Assembly: GCF_023898315.1 (NCBI RefSeq)
Contig: NC_064618.1
Location: forward strand, 191,509,548-191,573,547
Direction of reading: 5' to 3'
Source: Schistocerca nitens
Taxonomy: Eukaryota; Arthropoda; Insecta; Orthoptera; Acrididae
Length of the DNA: 64,000 nucleotides
Shown: positions 1 to 11,249 of the stretch, piece by piece
How the letters are laid out: every line of letters begins with the position of its first letter
How positions within the stretch are numbered: position 1 is the stretch's first letter
Notes under the pieces: model-generated
The model's database searches: none
What the model was told of the DNA's origin: nothing
Seen by the model: only the letters and a program-made list of their open reading frames with translations
Program-made: the position numbers and the translations under genes

Positions 1-327
1 ATTTAACGTAATGCAGTTAGTACAAGCGATTAGCTGCGTATTTAAAAACAAACCGTTCCATCAAGGTAGCGCCATGCCGGCGCTGGGACGCCTTTCCAGC
101 CGTCTTTCATCCTATATCTACACTCCTGTCTCTCTTGCAAATTGCAGCGTCTACGCTCTGCTCTCCTTCCCTCACGTAGTGCTTGCTTCACGCTGCAGGG
201 ATTGGCCCCCTCCTTCAGAAACTAGACAAGCGCCCGTTATGTTTTTGTAGCTCCCTCCTGCTCCACCATGCCATCCACGTGGTATTTTGCCGCCAGTATG
301 ACATATAGTGTACACGCAGTGTGAAAG

Positions 328-562
328 GAATAAGGAAGGAAGATTATGGTTGAACGTCCGGTCGACATCGAGGCCACAAGACACAGAGCACAAGCGAACG
401 AAATCGGCGGTGCCCTTTCGAAGGAACTATCCCCGCTTCTGCCTGGAGAGATTTAAGGAGATGACGAAAACTCTAAATTACAATGGCTGGACGCGGGTTT
501 GTACCGTCGGCCTACCGAAATCGAGTCCTATGTGCTAACCGCTGTGCCACCTCGCTCGGTCA
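328..562 (-). repeat. Degenerate family B tRNA-derived SINE
   Basis: Read on the minus strand, the segment starts with a tRNA-like head (GAGCGAGGTGGCACAGCGG near 562) and continues into a body that matches the copy at 29666-29903, including the stretch about dropped bases, 'ccctttcgaaggaac' (family form 'cctttcaaagggcac') and the 3' part ending near 328. The B-box region is damaged. No target duplication was found. Assignment rests on alignment by eye with the intact copy in this window. Confidence 0.6.
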
Positions 563-570
563 TACAGTGT

Positions 571-2440
571 GTGGGCTCCTGTCACACTGAGACACATTCT
601 AAACATAACCCTTTTGTATTCTGTCATATGATCAAAGACTTAGTGCCTTATGAACAGGATCAGAATACGTTCTGCGTTTTATGGCTGTGAAAAATTATAT
701 TTTGTTTAACAGTAACTGACAAACCCAACATTGCCCATGTATTTATATTTATTTACTTATTTATTTATTTTTTAAGAAGCGAAAAAAAAAGTGAACTGTG
801 TTTGTAAGCTCTTGTCTCCTGAACTGTATGTCATGCCATGTATACTTTTGTAGATGCATTTAGCAGCACATGTTGAAATTTGAAATTTATAGCAAATACA
901 GTTAGTAGCACAGAAGTAATGCATGTAAACTTCATGCATGAAGCAGATTTTTTCGCGCATTTCATTGTTTATGACATCATATCTTCTGAAAAATGATAAG
1001 TACGTTATTCGTACCCCTCAGCGATTTTTGACTGTCAGTATGGGATATGTGTAGCAAGTTCGGTTGAAATCGCTTCAGTGGCTGAGAAAGAGATTTGAAA
1101 CAGACACACACAAAAACGTACTTCCATTTTTATACTATGTATTCATTTCTAGATTTTTGTCTATGTGTTCTCTATGGATATAAATTAATATTTGGTTCCT
1201 TAATGATTTTTTTCACTGGTTTCGTAACAGATGCAACGCAACTGAGGCTTACAAATGACTTGGTTATTTTATGACTTACGAAAGTTCACCTGACGATCTG
1301 AAAATCTCACGTCCTAAAAAGCACTGACAGGAGACACATTTGTTATAAACCTCACCATTTAGAAAAGAAAAAAAAAGTTTTCAGCGGTCCTTATTTTTGG
1401 TTGATTAACCAAGAAATGCTGTTCACTGTTTTTACCTTCAATTTTTTCTACTTTTAAGTTTTGTAGGACAGTTTATTAAAAATTATTGTAACAGATTTGC
1501 AGATCATTATGATATTATTTTGAAAAAATTTAAACCTGTGCATTATCCTAAACACTTGATCTTGTGCAAATATACAATGCAGTGTAATGAGACTTAAACT
1601 CCTGACGTATTTTCGCAATTTATAGTAATGATTAACTTGTCGTGCGTTTTATTGCCAGAGGGACTTTGAGCGGTGTTGAATTAGTGGACCATAGTTTCCC
1701 ATAAGGATGACTGATGGGGTTGTGTGCAGTGCTCTTGCATGAGATAGTTGGTGCGTAATGATGGATGTGATGGACATTAACGATTTGCCTCTAATGTGCT
1801 ATCACAAGTACTTCTAATTCCACACTGTTATTGCAGCTGTGAGGTGATGAGGTGATACAGGTTGATGATTACCTGGTAGGTCTCGGATTTTGATAAGCGA
1901 CCAAAGGATTGTGTGTTTTCTACAATTTTCTAAAAAATCGAAACTGTACACTAGGTGTATTCGCTCCACAAACATTTAAGATGGTACCAGATCTTTATTT
2001 TGCAACTGGGAAAGATTGAGGAAAGTCGAGTCTTGAGCAGTAACTTAAGAAAACTATTGATTAAGTGTCACCTACTGATGTAGGATTTACACATACCCTT
2101 ATGAAACTGTTGTGCAAACCTAGAACCGTAATTTGTTCGCATCCTAAGAAGTTTATTTTCATCTGATTCATGATTATGTTATTAAGTTCTTGTATCTGTT
2201 ACGTTTATGTATTAGGAAGCTTCCGACTATAAAGTTTGGTTAGTCAGATGGGAATCAAGTGTCTAAGCTGAATGTGATACTGAAATGTGGTGTCCTGAAA
2301 ACCTCTTATGCACATGTATCGAAGTAGGACTATTACACATTGTCTTAGAAACTGTAAGATCAGTAGTTGGGAAACGTTTTGCGAATGCTGTAGTGCCACT
2401 CAACTGCTGCTGTAATTCGGCATCCTTACTTTAATTCAGT
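571..2440. other. AT-rich intergenic DNA, no gene seen
   Basis: No open frame with recognisable protein content and no splice-bounded exon could be supported. A segment near 1040-1115, with the phrase TTGAAATCGCTTCAGTGGCT followed by a CA-rich run, looks like the 3' end of an old retroelement, but I could not place it in a family. Confidence 0.5.
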
Positions 2441-2441
2441 T

Positions 2442-2860
2442 ACGTTGGTTGGCTGGTTGACTTGGTGTAGGGGACCAAACGAGTTCATCGGTCCCATCTG
2501 TTCCGGCGTAACGTCAAGCGCCAACACGACGATCAAGAATGGAAGATCAGAGAGCGTTGTGAGACGACGTCAACCAATAGGATGCTCACAGATCCCCTCT
2601 AGGACGCCTCCAAGACGGGAACGGCCTCTACATGAAGAGAATACAAGCGTGGCACCACGTAGCCGCGGTCCGAGTTGAAGACGAGCTGTGCTACGAATGC
2701 TATAGAGTGACTTATGAACTGTATTGTTTTGCTTGCATTGGAATTGAATATACCGAAGTACACTGATTATTTGCAGGTCGCCATTTGCTTACGACACGCC
2801 TTTGTGAAAACGGAAAGTTAAGTATTGCCATTTATTTTGCTGTACAATAAAATATTAATA
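2442..2860. repeat. Unclassified repeat-like segment with SINE-B-like start
   Basis: Positions 2445-2500 (GTTGGTTGGCTGGTTGACTT then a block like 'gttcatcggtccca') resemble the reverse complement of the 3' end of SINE family B. After about 2500 the sequence diverges into a GC-richer stretch that I do not recognise, followed by a polyadenylation-like AATAAA at 2848. It may be a chimeric or older repeat. It has no supportable coding content. Confidence 0.35.
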
Positions 2861-2920
2861 CGATTGGCTTGAATTGTTGTCTAGCGATCCGAGCAGCTTT
2901 CCTAGGCACCTTGTATGAGA

Positions 2921-3130
2921 CGATGGGACAGAACACAACACCATCGGATAAGGGAAAGATAGGGAAGGAAGTCAGCCGTGCCCTTTGAAAGGAACCATCT
3001 CGGCATTTGCCTCAAGCGATTTAGGGAAATTATGGAAAACCTAAATCAGGATGACCGGACGTGGGATTTAAATCGTCGTTCACCCGGATGCGAGTCCAGT
3101 GTGCTAACCACCGCGTCACCACGCACGGTA
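2921..3130 (-). repeat. Degenerate family B tRNA-derived SINE
   Basis: Minus-strand copy of the same family as 29666-29903. It keeps 'tgccctttgaaaggaaccat', 'gcgatttagggaaatt' and the tRNA-like head near 3075-3130 with a recognisable 'gtgctaaccaccgcg' A-box region. The B box is mutated. No clear target duplication. Confidence 0.65.
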
Positions 3131-3455
3131 ACTCAGTTAGAATAATTTTTGGCGTGGGCCGGGACTCTCACGATCATCGCCAGTCCCCTGATTTGCGGAG
3201 TCACTTCTATGGGTCGACAGACAAGAATTTGCCGCCTACATTTTTGATACGTTCTCCATTCAGTACATTGTTGACTGGAAAAGTATATGTGAATACCACA
3301 ATAAAAGTAGACGTAATTTCGCCTCCGTATGCCAATATTTCAGGCGACAGATCCTCATGCAGGGGACACGATTCCCAATTGTGCCAGGGATTTTCTCCTT
3401 GGTGGGAGGACTGGAACTGGGTGCAAGCTCCCTCGTGATGCCAGCTGAGGAACTA

Positions 3456-4877
3456 CACTCCTGGAAATTGAAATAAGAACACCGTGAATTCATTGTCCCA
3501 GGAAGGGGAAACTTTATTGACACATTCCTGGGGTCAGATACATCACATGATCACACTGACAGAACCACAGGCACATAGACACAGGCAACAGAGCATGCAC
3601 AATGTCGGCACTAGTACAGTGTATATCCACCTTTCGCAGCAATGCAGGCTGCTATTCTCCCATGGAGACGATCGTAGAGATGCTGGATGTACTCCTGTGG
3701 AACGGCTTGCCATGCCATTTCCACCTGGCGCCTCAGTTGGACCAGCGTTCGTGCTGGACGTGCAGACCGCGTGAGACGACGCTTCATCCAGTCCCAAACA
3801 TGCTCAATGGGGGACAGATCCGGAGATCTTGCTGGCCAGGGTAGTTGACTTACACCTTCTAGAGCACGTTGGGTGGCACGGGATACATGCGGACGTGCAT
3901 TGTCCTGTTGGAACAGCAAGTTCCCTTGCCGGTCTAGGAATGGTAGAACGATGGGTTCGATGACGGTTTGGATGTACCGTGCACTATTCAGTGTCCCCTC
4001 GACGATCACCAGTGGTGTACGGCCAGTGTAGGAGATCGCTCCCCACACCATGATGCCGGGTGTTGGCCCTGTGTGCCTCGGTCGTATGCAGTCCTGATTG
4101 TGGCGCTCACCTGCACGGCGCCAAACACGCATACGACCATCATTGGCACCAAGGCAGAAGCGACTCCCATCGCTGAAGACGACACGTCTCCATTCGTCCC
4201 TCCATTCACGCCTGTCGCGACACCACTGGACGCGGGCTGCACGATGTTGGGGCGTGAGCGGAAGACGGCCTAACGGTGTGCGGGACCGTAGCCCAGCTAC
4301 ATGGACACTGTTGCGAATGGTCCTCGCCGATACCCCAGGAGCAACAGCGTCCCTAATTTGCTGGGAAGTGGCGGTGCGGTCCCCTACGGCACTGCGTAGG
4401 ATCCTACGGTCTTGGCGTGTATCCATGCGTCGCTGCGGTCCGGTCCCAGGTCGACGGGCACGTGCACCTTCCGCCGACCACTGGCGACAACATCGATGTA
4501 CTGTGGAGACCTCACGCCCCACGTGTTGAGCAATTCGGCGGTACGTTCACCCGGCCTCCCGCATGCCCACTACACGCCCTCGCTTAAAGTCCGTCAATTG
4601 CACATACGGTTCACGTCCACGCTGTCGCGGCATGCTACCAGTGTTAAAGACTGCGATGGAGCTCCGTATGCCACGGCAAACTGTCTGACACTGACGGCGG
4701 CGGTGCACAAATGCTGCGCAGCTAGCGCCATTCGACGGCCAACACCGCGGTTCCTGGTGTGTCCGCTGTGCCGTGCGTGTGATCATTGCTTGTACAGCCC
4801 TCTCGCAGTGTCCGGAGCAAGTATGGTGGGTCTGACACACCGGTGTCAATGTGTTCTTTTTTCCATTTCCAGGAGAG
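3456..4877 (-). mobile_element. Tc1-like DNA transposon, copy 1 (1422 bp)
   Basis: The element lies between TA dinucleotides (3454-3455 and 4878-4879), the target duplication of the Tc1/mariner superfamily. Its ends are inverted repeats of about 27 bp, starting CACTCCTGGAAATTG at 3456 and, on the other strand, CTCTCCTGGAAATGG at 4877; the second base of the right repeat differs from the A of copy 2. It carries a single transposase frame on the minus strand. Its length is exactly that of the copy at 33308-34729, so there is no net length difference between them. Confidence 0.95.
3611..4633 (-). pseudogene. Tc1-like transposase with one nonsense codon (W29 to stop)
   Basis: The gene would encode a 340-residue cut-and-paste transposase that binds the terminal repeats and inserts into TA sites. 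The start at 4633 (MPRQRGREPY) is chosen because it is the first ATG of the conserved region and gives the usual length for Tc1 enzymes. An N-terminal helix-turn-helix pair spans about residues 10-110, and a DDE catalytic domain about 145-290. D155 lies in FSDGSRF, D244 in QQDNARPH and E277 in SPIEHVWD. The frame is broken only by TGA at 4547-4549, where the sister copy has Trp29. Residue 156, next to the first catalytic Asp, is Gly here and Glu in the sister copy; Glu is usual in the family, so this copy may be impaired even apart from the stop. Confidence 0.93.
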
Positions 4878-4879
4878 TA

Positions 4880-5395
4880 CATGGTTGAGAAGTAGTGGCT
4901 CGAAGATTTAAACGTCGACAACGGCTGGCAATATGGTTTGCTGATCCCATGCCACTCCACACCGCATCCAACACTTAATGACTGAGGATTACATGGCGGT
5001 CGCTCGAAAATCGACGGTTCTTCACGACATGATAGCGAGGTTACAGTTTTCAAAGCTTCTTGCGCTGTGCTAATTTGAACCCCTCCATAACAGCAACATT
5101 AGGGCAGGTAAGTAGACTCAATCGTGGTCAGAATCTCGTTGTTGTACTTTTGAGGGAACAATTTTGTGTGATGTGGTATCGGTGGGTTGCAGTTGTATTT
5201 CGTGGTGTGTGTACGTTAGGAATTTTGTAATAGAGGCGAAGAGTTTTACTGGCGTCGCTGTTCAGGAATGCTGAGGTTAACCCGTGCTTGTGCACGTTGT
5301 TCGAAGAAGATGAGCGAAACTGGAAGTAATAATTCTATCATTAACTGCCGATAGTGAATGAACTACGGGGCGATAAGACAGTTCACAGCTTATCG
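4880..5395. other. Unique-looking DNA, no gene seen
   Basis: Flanking DNA next to Tc1-like copy 1. Neither strand gives a recognisable protein or RNA feature. Confidence 0.4.
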
Positions 5396-5398
5396 AAT

Positions 5399-6318
5399 TT
5401 AGGGAAAGTAAATACAATAATGGGCAAAGATCAGTAGTAATAACAGTGAATCAAACAAAATGCGATTTAGCAAGGTGCAGTCCAAAGAACAGTCCTTGTA
5501 TGAGGAGAATGTGACTATATCACCGGCTACGAAGACCTCGATAGCTGCTGGATGCGAGGTGGTGGCACAGTGTGTTACGGATCGTACGTTAACTTCTCCA
5601 TCACCGCAACCCTTTGATCTTCTATCCTTTCTGTTGTAATGGCTTTGCAAAATTAGAAACAACATACCAGGCAGCACAATAAGGTCGAGAGCGCAGTACA
5701 AAAAGTCGGAAGAGCGTTTCAAAAACACAGAAGAAAATTTGTCAGCACTAGCGTTGATCAATAAGCAAGACAGGAAGAACGGAGCGTGCATCAAAAAGAC
5801 GGAGGAGCAGTTCAGGGAAGGTAGTTAACTTTTCGCGAAGATAAAAGATCGGCTAGTGTATCACGCAAATGTATGAAATTGAAAGACTGTATAAATAGAC
5901 AAGAACATCAAAGACGAAGAGAGAAAGCCGAGGGACAAACGGCTCAGATGACTCATGAACAAATGAGTAGTTACGTCAATAAGTTAGGTGTTTCGTCTCA
6001 TGAGGTGAAGAGCATGGTAGATGAATTGCGCAAGGACGTAGACATGGAAGCAGGAATAGTTGGGCTACGTTATGCGGGGAAGAAGTAAGTCGAGCAGTTC
6101 TCTTTATATATTATGATAGTAGCACATCAGTGAACTTGATATATCAAGAAGAATTAAGGGCGTTATTCCAACTGAGGTAAGTTCACGTGTCCACCAACTA
6201 TCGCAACCGAGAAGCATTCGTAAAATTATTCAAGGAAAGGGAACGAGGCATTGGTTCAGCGTATAGTACAATTATGAGCGAAGAACATAAGCGAAAGGAA
6301 GATGAAGAATTACATGAA
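5399..6318 (+). mobile_element. Possible gag-like relic, part 1
   Basis: On the plus strand, broken frames encode highly charged, Lys/Glu/Gln-rich, coiled-coil-like protein, for example KKSEERFKNTEENLSALALI near 5700-5760 and EVKSMVDELRKDVDMEAG near 6004-6060. Such composition is common in the gag region of insect LTR retrotransposons. Several stops interrupt it. I saw no zinc knuckle, protease or LTR here. It stops at the palindrome at 6319; similar charged coding resumes at 14046, so the two may be halves of one element. A non-transposon origin cannot be excluded. Confidence 0.3.
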
Positions 6319-6364
6319 GATGGTATCTGTTCTTTCGGACATGTCCGAAAGAACAGATACCATC
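6319..6364. repeat. 46-bp perfect palindrome
   Basis: The segment reads identically on both strands: the left arm GATGGTATCTGTTCTTTCGG is mirrored with no unpaired loop around the central ACATGT. As single strand it would form a long hairpin. The left arm and flank (6314-6347) recur as a direct repeat at 13909-13942. Confidence 0.97.
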
Positions 6365-6383
6365 GGTGACCATCTCTCTTAGA

Positions 6384-6585
6384 ATGAAATGATAATTAAA
6401 TGAAGAGCCTAAGCTGCCGACAGGCGTTGATATACATCAAGGGGGACAGTAGAAAATGTGTGCCTCGACTGGGACGCGAACCCGGGATCTCCTGCTTACA
6501 TGGCAGACACTCTATCCATCTTTTTTTTTTACCTATGGATAACAGTGAATCCTCCACTACAGCCCACCGCTCTACCAACTTTTTT
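6384..6585 (-). repeat. Family C tRNA-derived SINE
   Basis: On the minus strand, a tRNA-like head (ATGGATAGAGTGTCTGCCAT near 6500-6520, with a B box GGGTTCGCGTCCC near 6475-6485) is followed by a body ending in TTTAATTATCATTTCA near 6384. The same body recurs on the plus strand at 13941-14045. Upstream of the head (6521-6585) is a T run and a second tRNA-5'-half-like segment (GTTGGTAGAGCGGTGGGCTG on the minus strand). Family boundaries are uncertain. Confidence 0.65.
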
Positions 6586-6599
6586 TAAAATTTTTTTTA

Positions 6600-7190
6600 G
6601 GACTTCTTTCTCCCCTTCAACCCGTCCTTTACTTTCGCCAAGTGTTGCCTTCTCGGCCCGGCTCTTCTCCGCCTTTAAAGAATGAATTTAACTTGATGAT
6701 GTGGAAACTCGCTTCTTCTGAACGACAAACGAAGTATGCTCCTTCTGCTGCCTTTGTTTGCAACATGGCTTGAATAAAAATAAATGTAAATTCCATTGAG
6801 AAGGCAGTCACATAATTGTTATGTAAATGTAACTGCATCTGTAAATTTCGTTCTCCGTGCGTGGAAAAACGGAAACAAGCAAACTCATTATTGCTGATAA
6901 GTAAAATTTCCTTCTTCAGAAGGTAATGAAGTAAAATAGGCTTCTTCTGCTTGATTTTAAACATAATTAACATAAATGTGTCTTCTTGTGAAAAGAAAAG
7001 GAAAGAAAGACTGAAACTAAATAAAGGCTGTATACCAGTTTCATCACTGTGCTTCCCCCAAAACAAAGTAATAGATACACATAGGCTTAACTGGCCTATA
7101 CTGATGATCTTCTCGATTACTTTCTGTTTGAAATCCTCCTCCTGGTACGTGAAGTACAAACTTTAACCAAAATCGTCTAATATACGAAAT
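6600..7190. other. AT-rich DNA, no gene seen
   Basis: The minus strand is open for about 176 codons at 6629-7159, but the product is a low-complexity Phe/Leu/Ile/Lys-rich chain with no recognisable domain; the DNA is T/A-rich. I treat it as non-coding. Confidence 0.5.
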
Positions 7191-7356
7191 GCTTGGTTGT
7201 GTAATGTAAATTACGCATGTCTATTGGTTACAGGATTGTTTTAGTTAAAAAATTTGCGTAATTTTCTTTGTAGTTTTTAGTACACATCAACTTGTGGTGC
7301 TCAGTTGTAAGGTATACCCAGAAGTCCTCCCTATTGTTTGATTCTTTTGTTAGGAT

Positions 7357-10300
7357 CTAATGCATCGTTTGGCCTTTCAACCAGTTAATTGCATTTCGTT
7401 TTGTTTTAGGGTAAGGTATACCGTCATGGTTTAAAAATTCAGCAGTCGTAACGGCATTGGGCGTAGTTCTGCTGACGCTCGCTATCTTTTGTCTTATGTA
7501 GAGCCATATTTCTTTTACCCTGTCACACAGCAATCTATGCTCTTCGGTATCTGGTATATTACATAATGTACACAGCGGTGACTCGGCCAATCGAATAGAG
7601 TGAAGTTTAGAGTTCGTCGTAATTTTTATGTTTACGGCAAAGTACCAGATCGATTTGACATACGTTGGCAGGTTCCGGCACTGAATATTTTCCCATATTG
7701 TTTCCCAGTTCTAACAAGGATACTTTTGTTCTACGTCGTTTCTGGGTTTGTCTTTCATCAAGTTTTTGTAAAGTTATTTTACTTTCATATTGTCTTTTTC
7801 CGGAATGTAGCTGTATTCTACGAAAAAGTATTTCAAGTGGTACAGTCCGTTGTGTATGTGTTGGACATTTACAGGTGCACTGACGTCAGCAGGAGCTATT
7901 TCGTTTAACAGATGTGCAGCAAGGGTACCACTTGGCTCTTTCCATTGTTTGTATGTGGTAGCAAGGTATAAGGCTTGCGCTCTTTTGCTGACTTCGGTGA
8001 GATTTAACCCACTACATTTCGTAGGGAGCATCAGAATGTCATATTTGACTTTGAAAATACGTCCGCGGCTCACAAAGTGTCCTAGTGCAGATGCGATACT
8101 TTTCAACAAAGTCGCAGGTGGTGGCAGGACTTGTGCTACTTAATTAACTTCGGATGTGATCTATACATTTGCCACTGTTACTTTTTGAAGTTCGTCGAGT
8201 TTCCTAATACTATGTGCTTGTACAGAGGCGCGTATGCTATTAAGTAATTTTCGATAATTCGCAGCAATAGTGTGCTTGATACTTCTTTTAAAATCTATGC
8301 CGAGACATTTCATGGTTACAAGCTCGCGTAACAAATCCTGCGTTTGCGTCCCAATTCCACGGCCGATGTTGAAAATCCCCGACTTTGTTCTATTAATTTT
8401 TGCACCAGATGCCTGTTCATATTTTGTTACTGTTCGTAGTGCGCTCTCTACTTCAGTGCCATTCACAATTAGGAAGCCTACATCATCAGCATACGCCTTG
8501 CACACGATCTTTTCTCCATGTATTTGTAGTCCTTGTAGATGTTTCATAAGGGAGGCAAGCAGGGGCTCGATGGCGATGGCGAAGAGTGCCATTGACATTG
8601 GAAACCCTTGCCTAATGGAGCTGGTGACGTCAATCGGGCGGCTAATGTATCCATTGATGACAAATCTGGCTGAGTTGTTTGTTAATGTGTTTCTTACTAC
8701 CGCAATGAATCTAGGTGGAAAGCTCATTGCGCCCATGGTGCGAAGGAGAAAACTATGATTAACCCTGTCGAAGGATTTATCAAAGTCGAGTGAGATGAGT
8801 GCACATTTTATTTTTCAGACGTCGGCCGTTGAGATTAGGCCCCTGTAATCACAGAGGATCTGGAGAATTCTTCTGTCTTTGCCCACACTTGTTTGATAAG
8901 GGCCAGCGACGCTGGTCATTGTGGTTTTCGGCCTGCGAGCGAGGATGCGGCCAAAGATTTTGTAATCGCTGTTTACAAGCGTAATTGGCCTCAGAGCGCT
9001 TACAGATTTCGTATTGGTAGTTTTTGGCACTAACACTACTTGTCCCTCACGAAAGCTTTCGGGATGTCATTTACAGGGTTTAGCAGTTCGTTGCAGATGA
9101 GAGTAAATTTGCCTTTTACGAGGCCACTGAATCTGCGATAAAATTCTGCCGGAATTCCATCTGCCCCTGGAGACTTATTTTTCGTGCTTCCATATGTAGC
9201 TTCTACGACGTCTTCTTCAGTCACATCCGAGATGAGAGTTTGTGCTTCCGCATGGCATACTTTGCCCTGGAGATTGATCATTAACTCGTCTTGAAGCTGT
9301 TCGTCAACCGGTTGACTAGACATTAAGGATTCAAAATCCTGTACGTTTGCCTCTTTAATCTCTCTTTGCTTCGTCAGCTTCCTTTCATCATCAGTTGTTA
9401 TTTCAGATAATATCTTGCGAGACGCCCTTTTGCTTTCACGAATGACATGATAAATGGAAGTGACCTCGTGCTGTGCTATATGCTGGTCACGCGACCTTAT
9501 TTCGTAACCTTCCAGTTGTTTACGCCGTAGTGCTAAAATTTTTGCTTCAATTTTGTTAATTCTTTCGTATTTGTCCACAACTGTTGCATCGGACTTGTAC
9601 AAATCCCTTATACATTGAAAGTAAAATTCTGTAGTTGGTTTGTACCAAAAGTTTTTGTCTTTTGAGTAGTTTATGAAAAACCTCCGTATTTTAGGTTTGG
9701 CATGTTTCAGCCACCAGTCAGTGCCAGAGATGTACGAGCTAAATTTGATTTCACACTCTCTCCGTACCTTGTAAAATGCCTCCTGACAAGCATGGTCTTC
9801 CAAATGTGACACGTTGAAAAAAATGGCTCTGAGCACTATGGGACTAAACTTCTAAGGTCATCAGTCCCCTAGAACTAAGAACTACTTAAACCTAACTAAC
9901 CTAAGGACATCACACACATCCATGCCCGAGGCAGGATTCGAACCTGCGACCGTAGCGGTCACGCGGTTCCAGAATGTAGCGCCTTTAACCGCTTGGCCAC
10001 CCCGGCCGGCTGTGACACGTGGAGCTTCCATGTGCCTCTAGCTCGGAAGGTCCCTTGTTTTATCAGATTGATTGTGCATATGTATGCAGCACGATCCGAA
10101 AAAGCGGTAGGCCATACTTGGGACTGCAAAATGAGGTGTTTCAAATTGTGCGTTACATATATCCTGTCGAGACGGCTCGCCGAGTGACTTGTGGCGTGGG
10201 TGAAGCCAGGGGCTGCGCCGTGTATATGTTCCCATGAGTCAATTAGTCTTAAGTCATTTACTATACGTTCCAGTTCAGTACACTTGTTGAAATTAGGAGT

Positions 10301-10744
10301 TTGGTCTTTGGCATGCAAAACACAGTTAAAATTTCCTCCCAGGATAAGGTGCTCATATCGAGTTCCAAATAGTGGGACAATTTCTTCTTTAAAGAACTCC
10401 GTTCTGCGCTGCCTGTTATTGGATCCTGAAGGGGCACATACGTTAATGAGTCGTATTTTGTTTATTGTGGCCGCTATGCCTTTACTGTTTGGTAGTTTGA
10501 CTACATCTTGGACTGCTATGCCCTCCTTTGTGAGCAGAGCCGTGCCCATTTCCGCTCCATGCCCTGGGTTTGTAATGGCGTTGAAGCCAGGTACGTTACC
10601 AAGCTCAATGTCTGTCACTTCTTGTAAAAGTATAATGTCACTGCCAGGAGGATATATAAAATCTTTTACGTTCTGTAGTTTAAAGGAACTATGAATCTTA
10701 TTAAGGTTTACTGTCGCGATTTTGTATGCTTGTATGTCAGACAT
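7357..10744 (-). pseudogene. LINE ORF2: endonuclease / reverse transcriptase / zinc motif
   Basis: The ATG at 10744 starts MSDIQAYKIATVNLNKI. The endonuclease (10744-10020) has LLQEV, but its catalytic GGDFN motif reads GGNFN, and the final SDH reads SDR. A SINE splits the frame at 9816-10010; removing the 206-bp insert (SINE plus one target copy) puts 9836-9036 back in the frame of 10744. A frameshift lies near 9036. The RT follows: RPITL near 8985, motif A in LDFDKSFDRVNH just downstream of a TGA at 8815-8817, and motif C YADD near 8480. The C-terminus at 7357-7590 has C-x2-C-x7-H-x3-C. These breaks make it inactive. The product would nick target DNA and copy the element RNA there. Confidence 0.88.
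9816..10010 (-). repeat. Main tRNA-derived SINE (S1) inside LINE ORF2
   Basis: Full-length minus-strand copy flanked by the target duplication TGTGACACGT (9805-9814 and 10011-10020). It carries the GGTTAAAGGCGCT variant of the A-box region. The sense 3' end is a short T run (seven A on the plus strand, 9817-9823). Confidence 0.95.
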
Positions 10745-11043
10745 TCTTCGTTCTACTTGATCTAACTTTAAAAAACCTTCTTCTGTTTTGTCTCTTAAGC
10801 GTCAGCTTTAAAACGCATTTTAATAAAATTCACCGGTAGGAAATGTTTCAGTGGTGTGTCCTTGTTCTTTAGAATGTTCGCTCACGGAGACGTCTTCGTT
10901 GAAGAAATCAGCCACCTGTGGGGCTAGCTTACAATCTGTCTTAGTTTCTGAAACTTCTGTCATCTCTTCGTCGGCATTGTTATGGTCGCTTTCGTCTGCC
11001 CAGCTGGTTGTGGTTGTCGTCGCGGGTGGGACGAGTGAAGCTT

Positions 11044-11236
11044 TGCGCCGGCCGAAGTGGCCGTGCGGTTAAAGGCGCTGCAGTCTGGAACCGCAAGACC
11101 GCTACGGTCGCAGGTTCGAATCCTGCCTCGGGCATGGATGTTTGTGATGTCCTTAGGTTAGTTAGGTTTAACTAGTTCTAAGTTCTAGGGGACTAATGAC
11201 CTCAGCAGTTGAGTCCCATAGTGCTCAGAGCCATTT
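11044..11236 (+). repeat. Main tRNA-derived SINE (S2) inside the LINE ORF1/ORF2 region
   Basis: Plus-strand copy with an A-box region GTGGCCGTGCGGTTAAAGGC and B box GGTTCGAATCC. It is flanked by an 11-bp target duplication, GAGTGAAGCTT (11033-11043 and 11237-11247). It appears nearly identical to the copies at 53820 and 59175 over most of its length. Confidence 0.95.
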
Positions 11237-11249
11237 GAGTGAAGCTTCA

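Noticed and set aside
4098-4888. Open frames antisense to Tc1-like copy 1 (143 and 158 codons), and matching ones at 33291-34217
   Set aside because: They mirror the transposase on the other strand and recur identically in both copies because the element is repeated, not because they are genes.
5399-5794. 131-codon minus-strand frame, hydrophobic
   Set aside because: It lies opposite a charged plus-strand coding remnant; Leu/Phe-rich antisense of Lys/Glu codons is expected. No domain recognised.
6629-7159. 176-codon minus-strand frame
   Set aside because: AT-rich low-complexity sequence with no recognisable motif, no splice evidence and no neighbours to support it.
11090-11130. tRNA genes suggested by B boxes (GGTTCGAATCC) at many sites
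   Set aside because: Each belongs to a SINE head with damaged stems, a constant non-tRNA body and target duplications. None folds as a complete tRNA that I can support.
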